Source: GCA-002733465 sp965230525 (GTDB lineage Bacteria; Pseudomonadota; Gammaproteobacteria; Enterobacterales; Kangiellaceae). Taken from it: DNA of 64,000 bases. Under the pieces are notes generated by a model, which saw nothing but the letters and a program-made list of their open reading frames with translations, was not told the DNA's origin and did no database searches. The translations under genes were made by a program, and so were the position numbers. The stretch is taken from NCBI GenBank assembly GCA_965230525.1, contig OZ246008.1, forward strand, positions 186,001-250,000, given 5' to 3'. Positions 8,141-17,766 of the stretch are shown here, piece after piece; positions within the stretch are counted from its first letter, which is position 1; each line of letters begins with the position of its first letter.

Positions 8141-9940
8141 ATGAACCAACTGATGAATAATCGAGATTTGGAGTTTCAACTCTACCAGCTTTTTGACATT
8201 GACTCGCTTTTTACCCGGGAAAAATTTTCCGAGCACAGCAAACAAACCTTTGACGCGGTTTTACAAACCGCTGAAAAAATTGCCTCCAAACATTTCCTTC
8301 CGCACAACCATCTTGCAGATCAAAACGAACCCAAGTTTGTCGATGGCAAAGTTGAAATGATCCCAGAAGTAAAATCGGCTTTCGATGCTTTTCGACAAGC
8401 AGGTTTTATTGCCGGAGGTATGGACTACGAACTTGGTGGTATGCAACTGCCCTTTTTAATTACCTTAGCTGCATCCGGCTATTTTACTTCAGCAAACCCA
8501 TCAACAACGGGCTACGGCTTTCTTACTACCGGCGCCGCAAACTTAATTCGCACTTTTGGCAGTGAACAACAAAAAGCTGATTTTCTGCCGCCAATGTTAA
8601 CCGGTGACTTTTCCGGCACAATGGCCTTGACCGAGCCGAGCGCTGGCTCATCTTTATCCGATATTATTACCCAAGCAACCCCGCGCGACGACGGCAATTA
8701 CAATATAAAAGGACAAAAAATCTATATCTCGGGCGGTGACCATCAGCTGACTGATAATATCGTGCACTTAGTCTTAGCAAAAATCAAAGACGCACCGGCC
8801 GGCGTTAAGGGTATTTCACTTTTTATTGTGCCAAAATTTCGCTTAGACGCGGCAGGCAAACCCGGTGAATCTAATGACGTTAATCTATCGGGACTATTTC
8901 ATAAGATGGGTTATCGCGGAACCACTTCAACCGTTCTTAGTTTTGGTGAAAAAGACGATTGTATTGGTTATCTAGTGGGTGAACCTCACCAGGGATTAAG
9001 ATACATGTTTCAGATGATGAATGAAGCACGACTATCAGTGGGTTTTGGCGCAGCAATGATTGGTTATCGTGGATATTTAGAGTCTCTTAACTACGCCAAA
9101 GAGCGACCGCAAGGACGTAACCCTAGTGAAAAAGATCCAAACACACCGCAAATTAATATTATTGAGCATGCCGACGTAAGACGCATGCTGCTCGCACAAA
9201 AATCCTTTGTCGAAGGTGGTATGGCATTATGCTTTTATTCCGCTGGCTTAGTGGATGATGCGGAAACTCTCAGCGGCGAGGAGCAACAAGAAGCATTAAA
9301 GTTACTCGACTTATTAATGCCCGTGGTTAAAGCGACTAACTCCGAATACGGACTCAAAGCCAACGAGCTAGCTATTCAAGTTTTAGGGGGCGCGGGGTAC
9401 ACCAATGAATACCCTGTCGAGCAATGCTATCGAGATAATCGTTTAAACCCAATCCATGAAGGAACCAATGGAATTCAGGCGCTCGATTTGCTGGGAAGAA
9501 AAGTATGGTCACATCAAGGTCAAGCAATCAATCTACTGTCTGAACGAATTTTAAATGACATCGAAAATGCTAATCAGTTTAAACGCGCCCGAGAGTTAGG
9601 ACAACAACTCGGAAAGGCACTTAAAGTTTGTGGGGATGTAACAAAGTCAATCGGGATTGAAATGAAAAACAGCGGCCCGGAAAAAGCCCTCGCTAATGCT
9701 GAATGCTATCTGTCACTATTTGGAAAACTCACCTTTGCTTGGATGTGGCTCCGTCAGGCGATTGTCGCAGAAAGTGAATTAAACAAAGCCACTGACCCAA
9801 CCGAATCGGATTTTTATCAGGGTAAAATTCAAGCAGCGCAATATTTTATGCGCTGGGAATTACCTAAAATCGAACATGATGCTGCGTTACTGAAAACGCT
9901 CGACGAAACTTGCTTAAACATGCAACCCAATTGGTTCTAA
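8141..9940 (+). CDS. Acyl-CoA dehydrogenase, long (DmdC-like) type
   Basis: This 599-residue flavoprotein has AAGGAG before ATG 8141. It has the N-terminal extension and long C-terminal domain of the DmdC-like branch, longer than the usual 380-400 residues. MALTEPSAGSSLSDI and IYISGGDH are FAD/substrate-binding signatures. The likely catalytic base is Glu440 in IHEGTNGIQALDLLGRK. It should oxidise an acyl-CoA to the 2,3-enoyl-CoA with electrons passing to ETF. It heads a tight run with an SDR (18 bases) and an aldehyde dehydrogenase (44 bases). The substrate is unknown. Confidence 0.9.
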   Translation: MNQLMNNRDLEFQLYQLFDIDSLFTREKFSEHSKQTFDAVLQTAEKIASKHFLPHNHLADQNEPKFVDGKVEMIPEVKSAFDAFRQAGFIAGGMDYELGGMQLPFLITLAASGYFTSANPSTTGYGFLTTGAANLIRTFGSEQQKADFLPPMLTGDFSGTMALTEPSAGSSLSDIITQATPRDDGNYNIKGQKIYISGGDHQLTDNIVHLVLAKIKDAPAGVKGISLFIVPKFRLDAAGKPGESNDVNLSGLFHKMGYRGTTSTVLSFGEKDDCIGYLVGEPHQGLRYMFQMMNEARLSVGFGAAMIGYRGYLESLNYAKERPQGRNPSEKDPNTPQINIIEHADVRRMLLAQKSFVEGGMALCFYSAGLVDDAETLSGEEQQEALKLLDLLMPVVKATNSEYGLKANELAIQVLGGAGYTNEYPVEQCYRDNRLNPIHEGTNGIQALDLLGRKVWSHQGQAINLLSERILNDIENANQFKRARELGQQLGKALKVCGDVTKSIGIEMKNSGPEKALANAECYLSLFGKLTFAWMWLRQAIVAESELNKATDPTESDFYQGKIQAAQYFMRWELPKIEHDAALLKTLDETCLNMQPNWF

Positions 9941-9958
9941 TAAGAATAGGATAAATCA

Positions 9959-10747
9959 ATGAATTTAAATTTAGAAAATAAAAACGCACTCGTCTGTGGT
10001 AGCTCGCAAGGGATGGGCAAAGCCATTGCGGTTCAACTCGCAGAAATGGGCGCCAATGTGACTCTGTTCGCGAGAAATCTTGAAACACTTAATCAAGTCA
10101 AATCAGAACTGGCCAACAATGGTTCGCAACAGCATTTTGCGATTTGCGCTGACTTCAGTAAACCGGACGAAGTGGCAAGAGCGCTTGATGAACACTTAAC
10201 CCTTGTGAGCGAATTCCAAATTCTTATCAACAATACCGGCGGCCCGGCACCGGGTCCCGCCAATACTGCCGACGCGAGTGATTTTCTCGCTGCATTTAAT
10301 CAGCATTTAATTAACAATCATCAAATTGCGCAAAAACTTATTCAAGGTATGAAAGCTCACAACTACGGCAGAATTATCAATGTTATCTCCACCAGTGTTA
10401 AACAACCGCTTCCTAATCTCGGTGTTTCTAACACAGTACGCGGTGCGGTTGCTAGTTGGGCGAAAACCATGTCGAATGAGTTAGGCCCCTTTGGGATTAC
10501 GGTTAACAATGTTCTACCGGGAGCAACCAATACTGTAAGACTGGAAGCCATCATAAAAAATAAAGCGGCGAAAAAAGGCGTAAGCATTGAGCAAATGGAA
10601 GAGCAAGAAAAATCTATTATTCCACTACGTCGCTTTGGCGAAGCTGAAGAATTTGCCAACGTTTGCGCATTTCTTGCGTCTCCGGCAGCGGGCTATGTGA
10701 CCGGGGTCAGCATCCCTGTCGATGGAGGCCGAACCAGCTGTTTATAG
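9959..10747 (+). CDS. SDR-family oxidoreductase with non-canonical active site
   Basis: This is a 262-residue Rossmann-fold protein. The nucleotide-binding motif CGSSQGMGKAIA and the LINNTGGP motif are present, and the protein ends like FabG (AGYVTGVSIPVDGG). The active site is odd: Ser144 is in place, but the Tyr-x3-Lys pair, expected 13 and 17 residues later, reads Ser157-Asn-Thr-Val-Arg161. Both the catalytic Tyr and Lys are therefore replaced. A subgroup of SDRs with NNTGGP/NNSGGP motifs may share this feature. It could be a reductase with altered chemistry or a non-redox member. It is cotranscribed with the acyl-CoA dehydrogenase. Confidence 0.85.
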   Translation: MNLNLENKNALVCGSSQGMGKAIAVQLAEMGANVTLFARNLETLNQVKSELANNGSQQHFAICADFSKPDEVARALDEHLTLVSEFQILINNTGGPAPGPANTADASDFLAAFNQHLINNHQIAQKLIQGMKAHNYGRIINVISTSVKQPLPNLGVSNTVRGAVASWAKTMSNELGPFGITVNNVLPGATNTVRLEAIIKNKAAKKGVSIEQMEEQEKSIIPLRRFGEAEEFANVCAFLASPAAGYVTGVSIPVDGGRTSCL

Positions 10748-10791
10748 CTAAATTTTTTGCTACTCAGCACGCATAGCGAACGATAGGACTA

Positions 10792-12252
10792 ATGATGCAA
10801 ACAATTCAAAACTATATCAACGGTGAATTAGTTGACCCAGTCAATCATGGTTATTTGGAAAACGTTGAACCGGCGACCGGGCGTGTTTATTCAAAGTTGC
10901 CAGAGTCGGATGTCGATGATCTCGAGCTTGCTGTTAATGCTGCCGCGCAAGCAAAAACCGAGTGGGCTAACATGGCTGCAGAGCAACGCTCTATCTTATT
11001 GATGAAGCTAGCGGAAGCGATAGAAAATGCAAGTGAAGAGCTCGCCGAAGCAGAAGCCATCGATAACGGTAAGCCGATTTCATTTGCTAAAGCTGTGGAT
11101 AGTTATCGCAGTGCTGCCAATATACGTTTTTTTGCCAATGCCTGCACCCAGTTTGCAAGCGAGTCTCATGACATGGGCCCGGTGGGAATCAATTACACTT
11201 TACGTCAACCAGTCGGCATTGTCGGTTGTATTTCACCTTGGAATTTACCACTGTATTTATTCACTTGGAAAATTGCACCGGCATTAGCTAGTGGTAATGT
11301 GGTCATCGCAAAACCCTCCGAGATTACCCCAATGACCGCTTACTTATTTTCTAAACTTTGTATTCAAGTCGGCATTCCAAAAGGTGTGATCAATATTTTG
11401 CACGGCACGGGTCAATCAATTGGCGCCCCCTTGGTTGCACATAAAAAAATTAAGGCGATTAGTTTTACCGGCGGTAGTGCAACTGGCCGAGCAATCGCCA
11501 GCAAAGTTGCGCCTATGTTAAAAAAATATTCATTAGAGCTGGGCGGTAAAAACCCAACTCTGGTTTTTGCTGATGCCTGCAGTACTCCGGAAACAATGAA
11601 ATCAACAATTAGCGAAGTCGCCCGTTCGGCTTTTTCTAACCAAGGGCAAATTTGTTTGTGTGGTTCGAGAATTTATGTTGAACGAAACATTTATGACGAA
11701 TTCAAAAAAGCATTAGTGGAGAAAGTCTCAAAATTAAAAATTGGTGATCCGCTCGATAAGGAAACTCAACATGGCGCTCTGGTCTCAAAAGCTCATCTGG
11801 ATAAAGTCTACTCCTATATTGAATTAGCTAAGCAAGAAGGCGGTCGCATTTTGTTGGGTGGCAACAAGGTAAAGCTTGAAGGTCGATGTGAAAATGGCTA
11901 TTTCTTAGAGCCCACCATCATCGAGGGATTAAATGCCGACTGCCGAGTCAATCAGGAAGAAATCTTTGGACCCGTTTGCACGCTTCAGCCCTTTGATAAC
12001 GAACAAGAAGTGTTAGGCTATGCCAATGGCACCGAGTACGGACTTGCCACTTCCATTTGGAGTAGCGACGTTTCACGCTGCCATCGTTTGGCCAAGCAGC
12101 TCGATTTTGGTATTGTATGGATTAATAGCTGGTTGCTTAGAGATCTGCGCACACCTTTTGGCGGTATGAAATCATCGGGTGTAGGTCGAGAAGGTGGGTT
12201 GGAAGCAATGCGATTTTTTACTGAGCCAAAAAATGTTTGTTTAAAATATTAG
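10792..12252 (+). CDS. NAD-dependent aldehyde dehydrogenase, ALDH8/AMSDH-like
   Basis: This is a 486-residue aldehyde dehydrogenase. The nucleophile is probably Cys288 (NQGQICLCGSRIYVE) and the general base Glu249 (LELGGKNP). Between them about five extra residues (around ACSTPETMKST) lengthen the usual spacing. NAD-binding PWNLPLYLFTWKIAPALASG and the C-terminal WINSWLLRDLRTPFGGMKSS resemble ALDH8A1 and 2-aminomuconate or 2-hydroxymuconate semialdehyde dehydrogenases. No other kynurenine or catechol-cleavage gene is near, so the substrate is open. It is third in the run that starts at 8141. Confidence 0.9.
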   Translation: MMQTIQNYINGELVDPVNHGYLENVEPATGRVYSKLPESDVDDLELAVNAAAQAKTEWANMAAEQRSILLMKLAEAIENASEELAEAEAIDNGKPISFAKAVDSYRSAANIRFFANACTQFASESHDMGPVGINYTLRQPVGIVGCISPWNLPLYLFTWKIAPALASGNVVIAKPSEITPMTAYLFSKLCIQVGIPKGVINILHGTGQSIGAPLVAHKKIKAISFTGGSATGRAIASKVAPMLKKYSLELGGKNPTLVFADACSTPETMKSTISEVARSAFSNQGQICLCGSRIYVERNIYDEFKKALVEKVSKLKIGDPLDKETQHGALVSKAHLDKVYSYIELAKQEGGRILLGGNKVKLEGRCENGYFLEPTIIEGLNADCRVNQEEIFGPVCTLQPFDNEQEVLGYANGTEYGLATSIWSSDVSRCHRLAKQLDFGIVWINSWLLRDLRTPFGGMKSSGVGREGGLEAMRFFTEPKNVCLKY

Positions 12253-12292
12253 TATTCGATTAATTAAACAAGATTGTGGAAAGGAGATTCCC

Positions 12293-12838
12293 ATGAAATG
12301 TAATCTACCTTTATTAGTTGGAGTCACTTTACTCTGCTGCACGAGCGGGTGTAACAGTTCTAGAGACTCGAAGGATCGAGACGACGTTACCTGTAGCAAC
12401 ACTATAGCTGTTAACCTTCCGTCGAGCGCTAGCATTTTACCTATCGAGAGCTTCGACCCCGACCAACAAAGTAGCTTTAGTCAATCCATATCACTGACAG
12501 CATTTGATATCTACGCACAAAGTTATTTGCAAACGATTTACTTCCTCAAGACAAGTGAAAATACTTGGATGGCAATGTTTTCACACGATGGTCTTCCGAT
12601 CAGCGTAAAATCTCCGGCTTCGGGACAATTGTTAGTCGGGGCAGAACTCTCATTTGATGAACAAGGCGTATTACTAGGTATTTTCCCCGACCCGGTCTAT
12701 TCTGAAGACTTAATATTTAGCGACAACGACTTTGTTCACCAGTTTAGATTTCGCTTCGACCCTTTTTCAACGACTCAATTGGATTCAGCCTTTGAAGTAA
12801 ACATGCTGGAATCGGGTAGCTGTTTTATTGAATCCTAG
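12293..12838 (+). CDS. Hypothetical lipoprotein
   Basis: This 181-residue protein has AAAGGAG upstream of ATG 12293. The signal peptide ends in a lipobox-like CCTSGC near residue 20, followed by a Ser/Asp-rich tether. The rest is soluble and probably beta-rich, with a Cys near each end (DVTCSNT and GSCFIES) that could pair as a disulfide. I recognise no family. It follows the aldehyde dehydrogenase by 40 bases, so it may share its transcript. Confidence 0.7.
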   Translation: MKCNLPLLVGVTLLCCTSGCNSSRDSKDRDDVTCSNTIAVNLPSSASILPIESFDPDQQSSFSQSISLTAFDIYAQSYLQTIYFLKTSENTWMAMFSHDGLPISVKSPASGQLLVGAELSFDEQGVLLGIFPDPVYSEDLIFSDNDFVHQFRFRFDPFSTTQLDSAFEVNMLESGSCFIES

Positions 12839-12962
12839 CTTTAAGTTATGCAAAAAAAGGCACTTATATGGTGAGTACAATCTCGACAAGCGATACATGA
12901 GCACCATGATAGTGCTAGAATTGATCTATCTATTATAAAAATTAATACGTGGAGTAACGACA

Positions 12963-14054
12963 ATGTATGCAGAAATAATTGGCTGGGGAAAATGTGCTCC
13001 TCCCGCAATTTTGACCAATGCTGATCTCGCGACGTTTATGGATACTTCCGACGAATGGATCTACACACGTACAGGAATAAGACAGCGCCACATCAGCCAT
13101 GTTCCCGGTTCCGAAATGGCTAAAGTCGCCAGTCATCGTGCCATAGCTTGTGCCGATATTGACCCGAAAGAAATTGACCTGGTTGTTTACGGAAGTAATA
13201 GTCCCGATGAAATGATCCCAAATAGCGCTAGCACCATCGTTAACGCGATCGGTGCCAGCAACGCGACCGGGTTTGATCTTAACTCTGCCTGTACCAGTTT
13301 TGTTTATGCACTCAACGTTGCTACCGATATGATTAAAGCAGGCTCAATTAAAACCGCTTTAGTCATCGGGGTAGAAAAAACATCAACCATAATGGATTGG
13401 GGACGCCGCGATTCTTCAGTTTTATTTGGTGATGGCGGTGGTGCCGTTGTCATTCAAGCAACCGAAGAAAAACTCGGTCTGCTCGATGCAAAACTAAACT
13501 TAGTACCTAATACCCAAGATATGATTCAGATGCCAAGAATGGGAATGGATCAATCCCATGAAGAATTGAAAAATTATTACTATTCAATGAATTTTAAAGG
13601 CCAAGATATTTTTAAGCACGCAGTTAAAGGCATGAATGAAGCCTGCGATGCCATTTTGGCAAAGACAGGTATTGATAAAAACGAAATTGATTTTTTCGTT
13701 CCTCATCAAGCCAACGTTCGAATCATTCAAACCCTTGCAAAACGCATGGACTTTGATATGGAAAACGTTATGGTGTGTGTTGATCGCTATGGCAATACTT
13801 CAGCGGCAACCATTCCTTTAGCGCTTTGCGATGCGCTTGAAGAAGGCCGAATCAAACCCGGCATGACTATTCTCACCGCGACATTTGGTGCAGGTCTGAC
13901 TTGTGGCGCTGGTTTGATAAAATGGGGAAATAGAGTAACTCCCTTAAAAACCTCCGATGCAGAATTACCACCTTGTGATAAAACCGCATTAGAGATTATT
14001 CAACCCGCCATTGAAGCGGCTAAGGCGCATTATTCGAATCAAAAAAATGATTAA
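12963..14054 (+). CDS. 3-oxoacyl-ACP synthase III-like enzyme (KAS III/FabH family)
   Basis: This 363-residue thiolase-fold enzyme has GTGGAGTAACGACA before ATG 12963. The KAS III triad is complete: Cys110 in NSACTSFVYAL, His248 in VPHQANVR and Asn278 in GNTSAATIP. It carries about 40 extra C-terminal residues after the family's usual end at GLIKWG. Such enzymes condense an acyl-CoA primer with malonyl-ACP, or related pairs. Next to an acyl-CoA dehydrogenase and an aldehyde dehydrogenase it may tap acyl-CoA degradation products for synthesis. It is probably not the only housekeeping FabH. Confidence 0.88.
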   Translation: MYAEIIGWGKCAPPAILTNADLATFMDTSDEWIYTRTGIRQRHISHVPGSEMAKVASHRAIACADIDPKEIDLVVYGSNSPDEMIPNSASTIVNAIGASNATGFDLNSACTSFVYALNVATDMIKAGSIKTALVIGVEKTSTIMDWGRRDSSVLFGDGGGAVVIQATEEKLGLLDAKLNLVPNTQDMIQMPRMGMDQSHEELKNYYYSMNFKGQDIFKHAVKGMNEACDAILAKTGIDKNEIDFFVPHQANVRIIQTLAKRMDFDMENVMVCVDRYGNTSAATIPLALCDALEEGRIKPGMTILTATFGAGLTCGAGLIKWGNRVTPLKTSDAELPPCDKTALEIIQPAIEAAKAHYSNQKND

Positions 14055-14211
14055 GGTTGATCCAGTAGAGCTTGTCACGAATACTCAAAACGCTTCACGG
14101 GGCACCCAGCCCCGATTCAATGGCACAACTAAAACGATGATGCAATCTACTCTAGCCGGCCAAAGAATTAGAATTTGGCATCCTAAACCTTTAAAGCTTA
14201 CTCTGAATTTA

Positions 14212-15675
14212 TCAATAGCCTACTTTAATCCCAACTAGATTTCGGTGCCTTAAATAAACGGATTCACCACCTTCAATTTCGGGCAAAAAAGTAATCAATA
14301 TTTCTTCATTCTCGATAGCAGTGGCGAAAGTTGTGCCACCGACCGGATAAAGCGCGTTTTCGTAAGGTATAGCATTGGCGTCTAATTCTGGAATAGAGAT
14401 CGTCAATTTATCATTTTCTTGATTCACTATAATGGTTAGAGCACCAGCAATGTAACTGCCTTCATGTTTCGCATATTCGTTAGGATCTGACGGAGCAAAA
14501 GGAACCGCTTGTGGCGTTGGTAAATCTGTCACCGCACTTAAAGCCGCGATCATAGTTTTCGCAAAATCGTTAGCGTACCCACTACTCATTATAGAAATAG
14601 CAATATCTTTTTCGGGTAGTATCCAAAATGCGCTGGTATGCGCATAGGTGCCGCCGGCATGATGCCATACCTTCTCTGGATACCATAAATCGTCATACAT
14701 AAAACCTTCATCGGTATATATCCCGTAACCATAATTTTGCGGTAATCCTGCAAACTCAATATCTACTTGAGGTTTGGTTATTTCTGAACGTAATTGTTCT
14801 GACAAGATATTAGAGTTTCCGTTGAGTAAAAACTCCGCCATTTTTAACTGTTCGGTTGGGGTTGACCAGGTCTCAGAACCTGCAGGTAGGATGCTAGGTG
14901 TTTCAAGAATTTGACTAATATCATCTAAGCACGTTTCTTCCTCACCAATACTTTGAAAGCCGAGCGCATAGTCTCCATCCGCGATAACTTCACTTCGACC
15001 GATAGTAGTCCGTTGCATCCCTAACGGTTCAAATACATTTTGTTGCATATACTCAACATAAGGTGTTTGGCTGAGATGTTCAATGATGGCACCCAAATAT
15101 GACCAATTGGGATTACTGTAGTTATAGAAAATTCCTGGTCGATTCATTTGCGGGTTTTGTTGTGGATAGGTAAAGGTCATATATTCAACCAGTGAACTAT
15201 CAGCATCTGCACCGACATAGGTATCGCTAAATCCTCCCTGATGAGTTAGTAGATGTTGAATATTAACATCTTGCCAACCTAACATCTGTTCATTGGGATA
15301 CTCAATTTCGGCGAGTACATGAGTCAGCTTATCCTCAAAATCTAATTGGCCTTGCTGAATAAGTTGTAGCGTTGCCAAGCCCGTATGCATCTTAGTGGTA
15401 GAACCCAATTGAAAGAGTGTTTCTGATGTAGCTTGTTCTCCACTCCCTTTGATTTTTTCTCCGAAAGCCTCAGCAAAGACGATATTTCCTTGATGATAAA
15501 TAGCGACAGAAACCGCAACCGCATTATTATTTTGCAAGTCCGACTCTATCACTTGACGAAGCGATTTAAATTGATCGGGACGTGGTTCAGGTGGAGGGGT
15601 CTCTTTTTTGGAATCCGAACTGCTGCAAGCAAGCAGTCCAAAAACAAGAAACAACGCAGAGATATATTTTAACAT
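14212..15675 (-). CDS. Secreted serine hydrolase lipoprotein (beta-lactamase/DD-peptidase fold)
   Basis: This 487-residue protein has a signal peptide and lipobox (VFGLLACSSS, Cys17), then a Pro-rich tether (ETPPPEPRP). The catalytic domain has all three class C-type motifs: Ser92-x-x-Lys95 in GSTTK, Tyr186-Ser-Asn188 in NYSNPN, and His339-Ala-Gly in HHAGGT. The family includes esterases, D-aminopeptidases and class C beta-lactamases; the substrate cannot be told. About 100 C-terminal residues form a small beta domain common in the family. It is convergent with the KAS III gene and is the only intact-length homologue here on the minus strand. Confidence 0.87.
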   Translation of the reverse strand: MLKYISALFLVFGLLACSSSDSKKETPPPEPRPDQFKSLRQVIESDLQNNNAVAVSVAIYHQGNIVFAEAFGEKIKGSGEQATSETLFQLGSTTKMHTGLATLQLIQQGQLDFEDKLTHVLAEIEYPNEQMLGWQDVNIQHLLTHQGGFSDTYVGADADSSLVEYMTFTYPQQNPQMNRPGIFYNYSNPNWSYLGAIIEHLSQTPYVEYMQQNVFEPLGMQRTTIGRSEVIADGDYALGFQSIGEEETCLDDISQILETPSILPAGSETWSTPTEQLKMAEFLLNGNSNILSEQLRSEITKPQVDIEFAGLPQNYGYGIYTDEGFMYDDLWYPEKVWHHAGGTYAHTSAFWILPEKDIAISIMSSGYANDFAKTMIAALSAVTDLPTPQAVPFAPSDPNEYAKHEGSYIAGALTIIVNQENDKLTISIPELDANAIPYENALYPVGGTTFATAIENEEILITFLPEIEGGESVYLRHRNLVGIKVGY

Positions 15676-15852
15676 TTTAACTTCCTCAGTTTTGACAAGT
15701 TTTAAAAGTGTATCTGTTATGTCGCAACAAGACTGTCGAGAAATGTAGTTAAAATGTATATTGAATGTAGTACTTGTATATTGCTAGCAGTTTAGAGGTC
15801 GCATAGTTCCAGTAAAAAAACACCAAACTAAGCGTAAGTCAATGACCATAAA

Positions 15853-16305
15853 TTAAAGCAACTTCGATCTTTTTGCTTCAAACTTCTTAATAATAATTTC
15901 GGTTCCAAGAACAACTATCATTGACATTAGAATCCAAACTAACCATTTGAATCCATTTTGGACCAATACAACATGAATCGGATTTCCCACGATATAATCC
16001 ATCAGTGGTTGGCGAACAAACGCGCCATGTAATCCTGCGAGCAACACCGCGTAGCCAATTAATGCGTTGACAACACCAAAGGTTAATAACTTTTCTCGCA
16101 AGAGTAGATAAATAATACAGGCTGATATACCGTATTCAACCGATGTCACAGCAGCGATATAGCGCACATTCCACGAGGACATCACTTGAGTGCCCTGCAT
16201 CTGAGTATTAATCCACATTGGTAGCCACTCAACAGTAACAATGTGAACAACAAAGCTACTTAATGATGCGAGCGTAGCGACAACTAGTATAGATAAAATC
16301 TTCAT
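15853..16305 (-). CDS. Hypothetical four-helix membrane protein
   Basis: This is a 150-residue protein with four hydrophobic segments. I prefer ATG 16305, behind TTAGGATATTTT, over a GTG at 16341 that adds 12 polar residues. The first loop (VEWLPMWINTQMQGTQV) is probably periplasmic. The layout resembles small membrane proteins of unknown function. It lies between two serine hydrolase genes in the opposite direction to the second, with no clear functional link. Confidence 0.6.
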   Translation of the reverse strand: MKILSILVVATLASLSSFVVHIVTVEWLPMWINTQMQGTQVMSSWNVRYIAAVTSVEYGISACIIYLLLREKLLTFGVVNALIGYAVLLAGLHGAFVRQPLMDYIVGNPIHVVLVQNGFKWLVWILMSMIVVLGTEIIIKKFEAKRSKLL

Positions 16306-16452
16306 AAAATATCCTAAGCTTGATTTTTTAATGACTTTCACTAACTTTAAAAATTGAGAAGCGCAGTATTTTAATTCTGTTTATAGACCTAAATAATCAT
16401 TAAAGTTCAGAGGAATTTTTGAACTCCTCTTTTAACCTACATTTTTTTATGC

Positions 16453-16471
16453 GGTTAACCATTCGTTAACC
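16453..16471 (+). promoter_or_regulatory. GGTTAAC-N5-GTTAACC operator-like site (copy 1)
   Basis: GGTTAAC (16453-16459) and GTTAACC (16465-16471) form a perfect 7-base inverted repeat around CATTC. The same bases can be read as two direct GTTAACC half-sites 11 bases apart, one helical turn, as OmpR/PhoB-family regulators favour. It ends 50 bases before the hydrolase ATG at 16522. A nearly identical element precedes the paralogue at 18863. Confidence 0.6.
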
Positions 16472-16521
16472 AACAAATCGTTATGCTCTAATTTTTCGTT
16501 GATTAATTTAGGATTGGCACC

Positions 16522-17709
16522 ATGTCATTTTCGCTTCGTCTTGTATTTAATTCTTTCTTATTTATATTTCTTATCGCGCTGATTGCCTGCAATTCAAGTT
16601 CAAACCGAGACTCCGAAGAAGAGCCGCCCCCTTCGCTCCAAATGCAATTGCAAAAAGTTGTTGATGATGCGGTAAACAGTGGCCTGCCAGGTGTTTCACT
16701 CTATGTTCAGATAGGTGACGAAACCGTAAACATTGCAGGTGGGGTTCTCAATATAGAATCATCCGAACCAATGACAACATCAACCTTATTTCACGCGGCA
16801 AGTGTTGGGAAGACGTTTACTTCAACCATGATACTCCGCATGGTTGAGATGGGATTACTCAGGCTAGAAGACCCAATTGATTTATGGTTAGACACTTCAA
16901 TGAGTTCAATGATAAACAACTCAGACAAAATCACCGTTAGAATGCTACTTGCAAGTACCAGCGGTATTCCAGATTATTACGATAGCGGCTCCGAGTTCTT
17001 TGCAAATTTTGCGGCATCAGCTGGAAGGGTCTGGTCAGCGGCTGAGTTAATAGAATTTATCGATGGTTTAGAAAACGACTTTGAGCCCGGTGTTGCATAC
17101 CGTTATTCCAATACAAATTTTGTTTTACTGGGAGTCATTGCCGAACGTATTACAGGTCTTTCTTTCACCGAGGCACTGCGGCAATATATTTTCGACCCAG
17201 CCCAATTACAAAATACCTATGGCGTGTTCGAAAACTCTGGTCAGCGGGTCTTATCGCAGGGATACGTTCCACTGAATATTGCACAAGACTTAACTTTAAG
17301 TGACAACTTACCTGTTATTGGTGATGATGTCGATTCCTCAATTTTATTATATTCTGAAGGACTCGGCGATGCGTCAACTTTATCAACACCAAGCGATTTA
17401 AATTTATTTATTCGTAGGTTAATTGATACTGACTCATTGGTTTCCGGAGAGTTAAAGGCAGAAATGATGGCCGAGTCGTTTCCCGGAGCCTCAGAATATG
17501 GTCTTGGGCTTTTAGTTATGAACGATAATGGACTAACATTTGGTCACACAGGTAAAGGGTTTGGAGTTCATTCTGCGATGATTTATAAGCCCTCAAAAAA
17601 TTTAAGCTTTGCGACCATAGTCAACGGTTCATTTGGAGACTACGATCAACTATATGACCAATATACACTGCAACTCGATTTGGTATTGGAACAATATCTA
17701 GAAAATTGA
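16522..17709 (+). CDS. Secreted serine hydrolase lipoprotein, active paralogue
   Basis: This is a 395-residue beta-lactamase-fold hydrolase. The signal peptide MSFSLRLVFNSFLFIFLIAL ends in a lipobox (IACNSSS). All catalytic motifs are present: Ser94-Val-Gly-Lys97, Tyr195-Ser-Asn197 and His342-Thr-Gly344. It is an aligned, same-length paralogue of the protein at 18863, with a trypsin-like protease gene between them, and shares its upstream GTTAACC element. Role (peptidoglycan, D-peptide or ester hydrolysis) is undetermined; a periplasmic or outer membrane site follows from the lipobox. Confidence 0.87.
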   Translation: MSFSLRLVFNSFLFIFLIALIACNSSSNRDSEEEPPPSLQMQLQKVVDDAVNSGLPGVSLYVQIGDETVNIAGGVLNIESSEPMTTSTLFHAASVGKTFTSTMILRMVEMGLLRLEDPIDLWLDTSMSSMINNSDKITVRMLLASTSGIPDYYDSGSEFFANFAASAGRVWSAAELIEFIDGLENDFEPGVAYRYSNTNFVLLGVIAERITGLSFTEALRQYIFDPAQLQNTYGVFENSGQRVLSQGYVPLNIAQDLTLSDNLPVIGDDVDSSILLYSEGLGDASTLSTPSDLNLFIRRLIDTDSLVSGELKAEMMAESFPGASEYGLGLLVMNDNGLTFGHTGKGFGVHSAMIYKPSKNLSFATIVNGSFGDYDQLYDQYTLQLDLVLEQYLEN

Positions 17710-17766
17710 GTCAATATAGAAACCTGACCCTAACCCCAATAAGATTTAAAGGCTGGTAATCAAAGA

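Noticed and set aside
14098..14114. Terminator after the KAS III gene
   Set aside because: A CGGGGC/GCCCCG stem exists but only six pairs form and no T run follows.
14011..14238. 75-codon plus-strand frame at the end of the KAS III gene
   Set aside because: It overlaps the synthase end, lacks a ribosome site and shows no family features.
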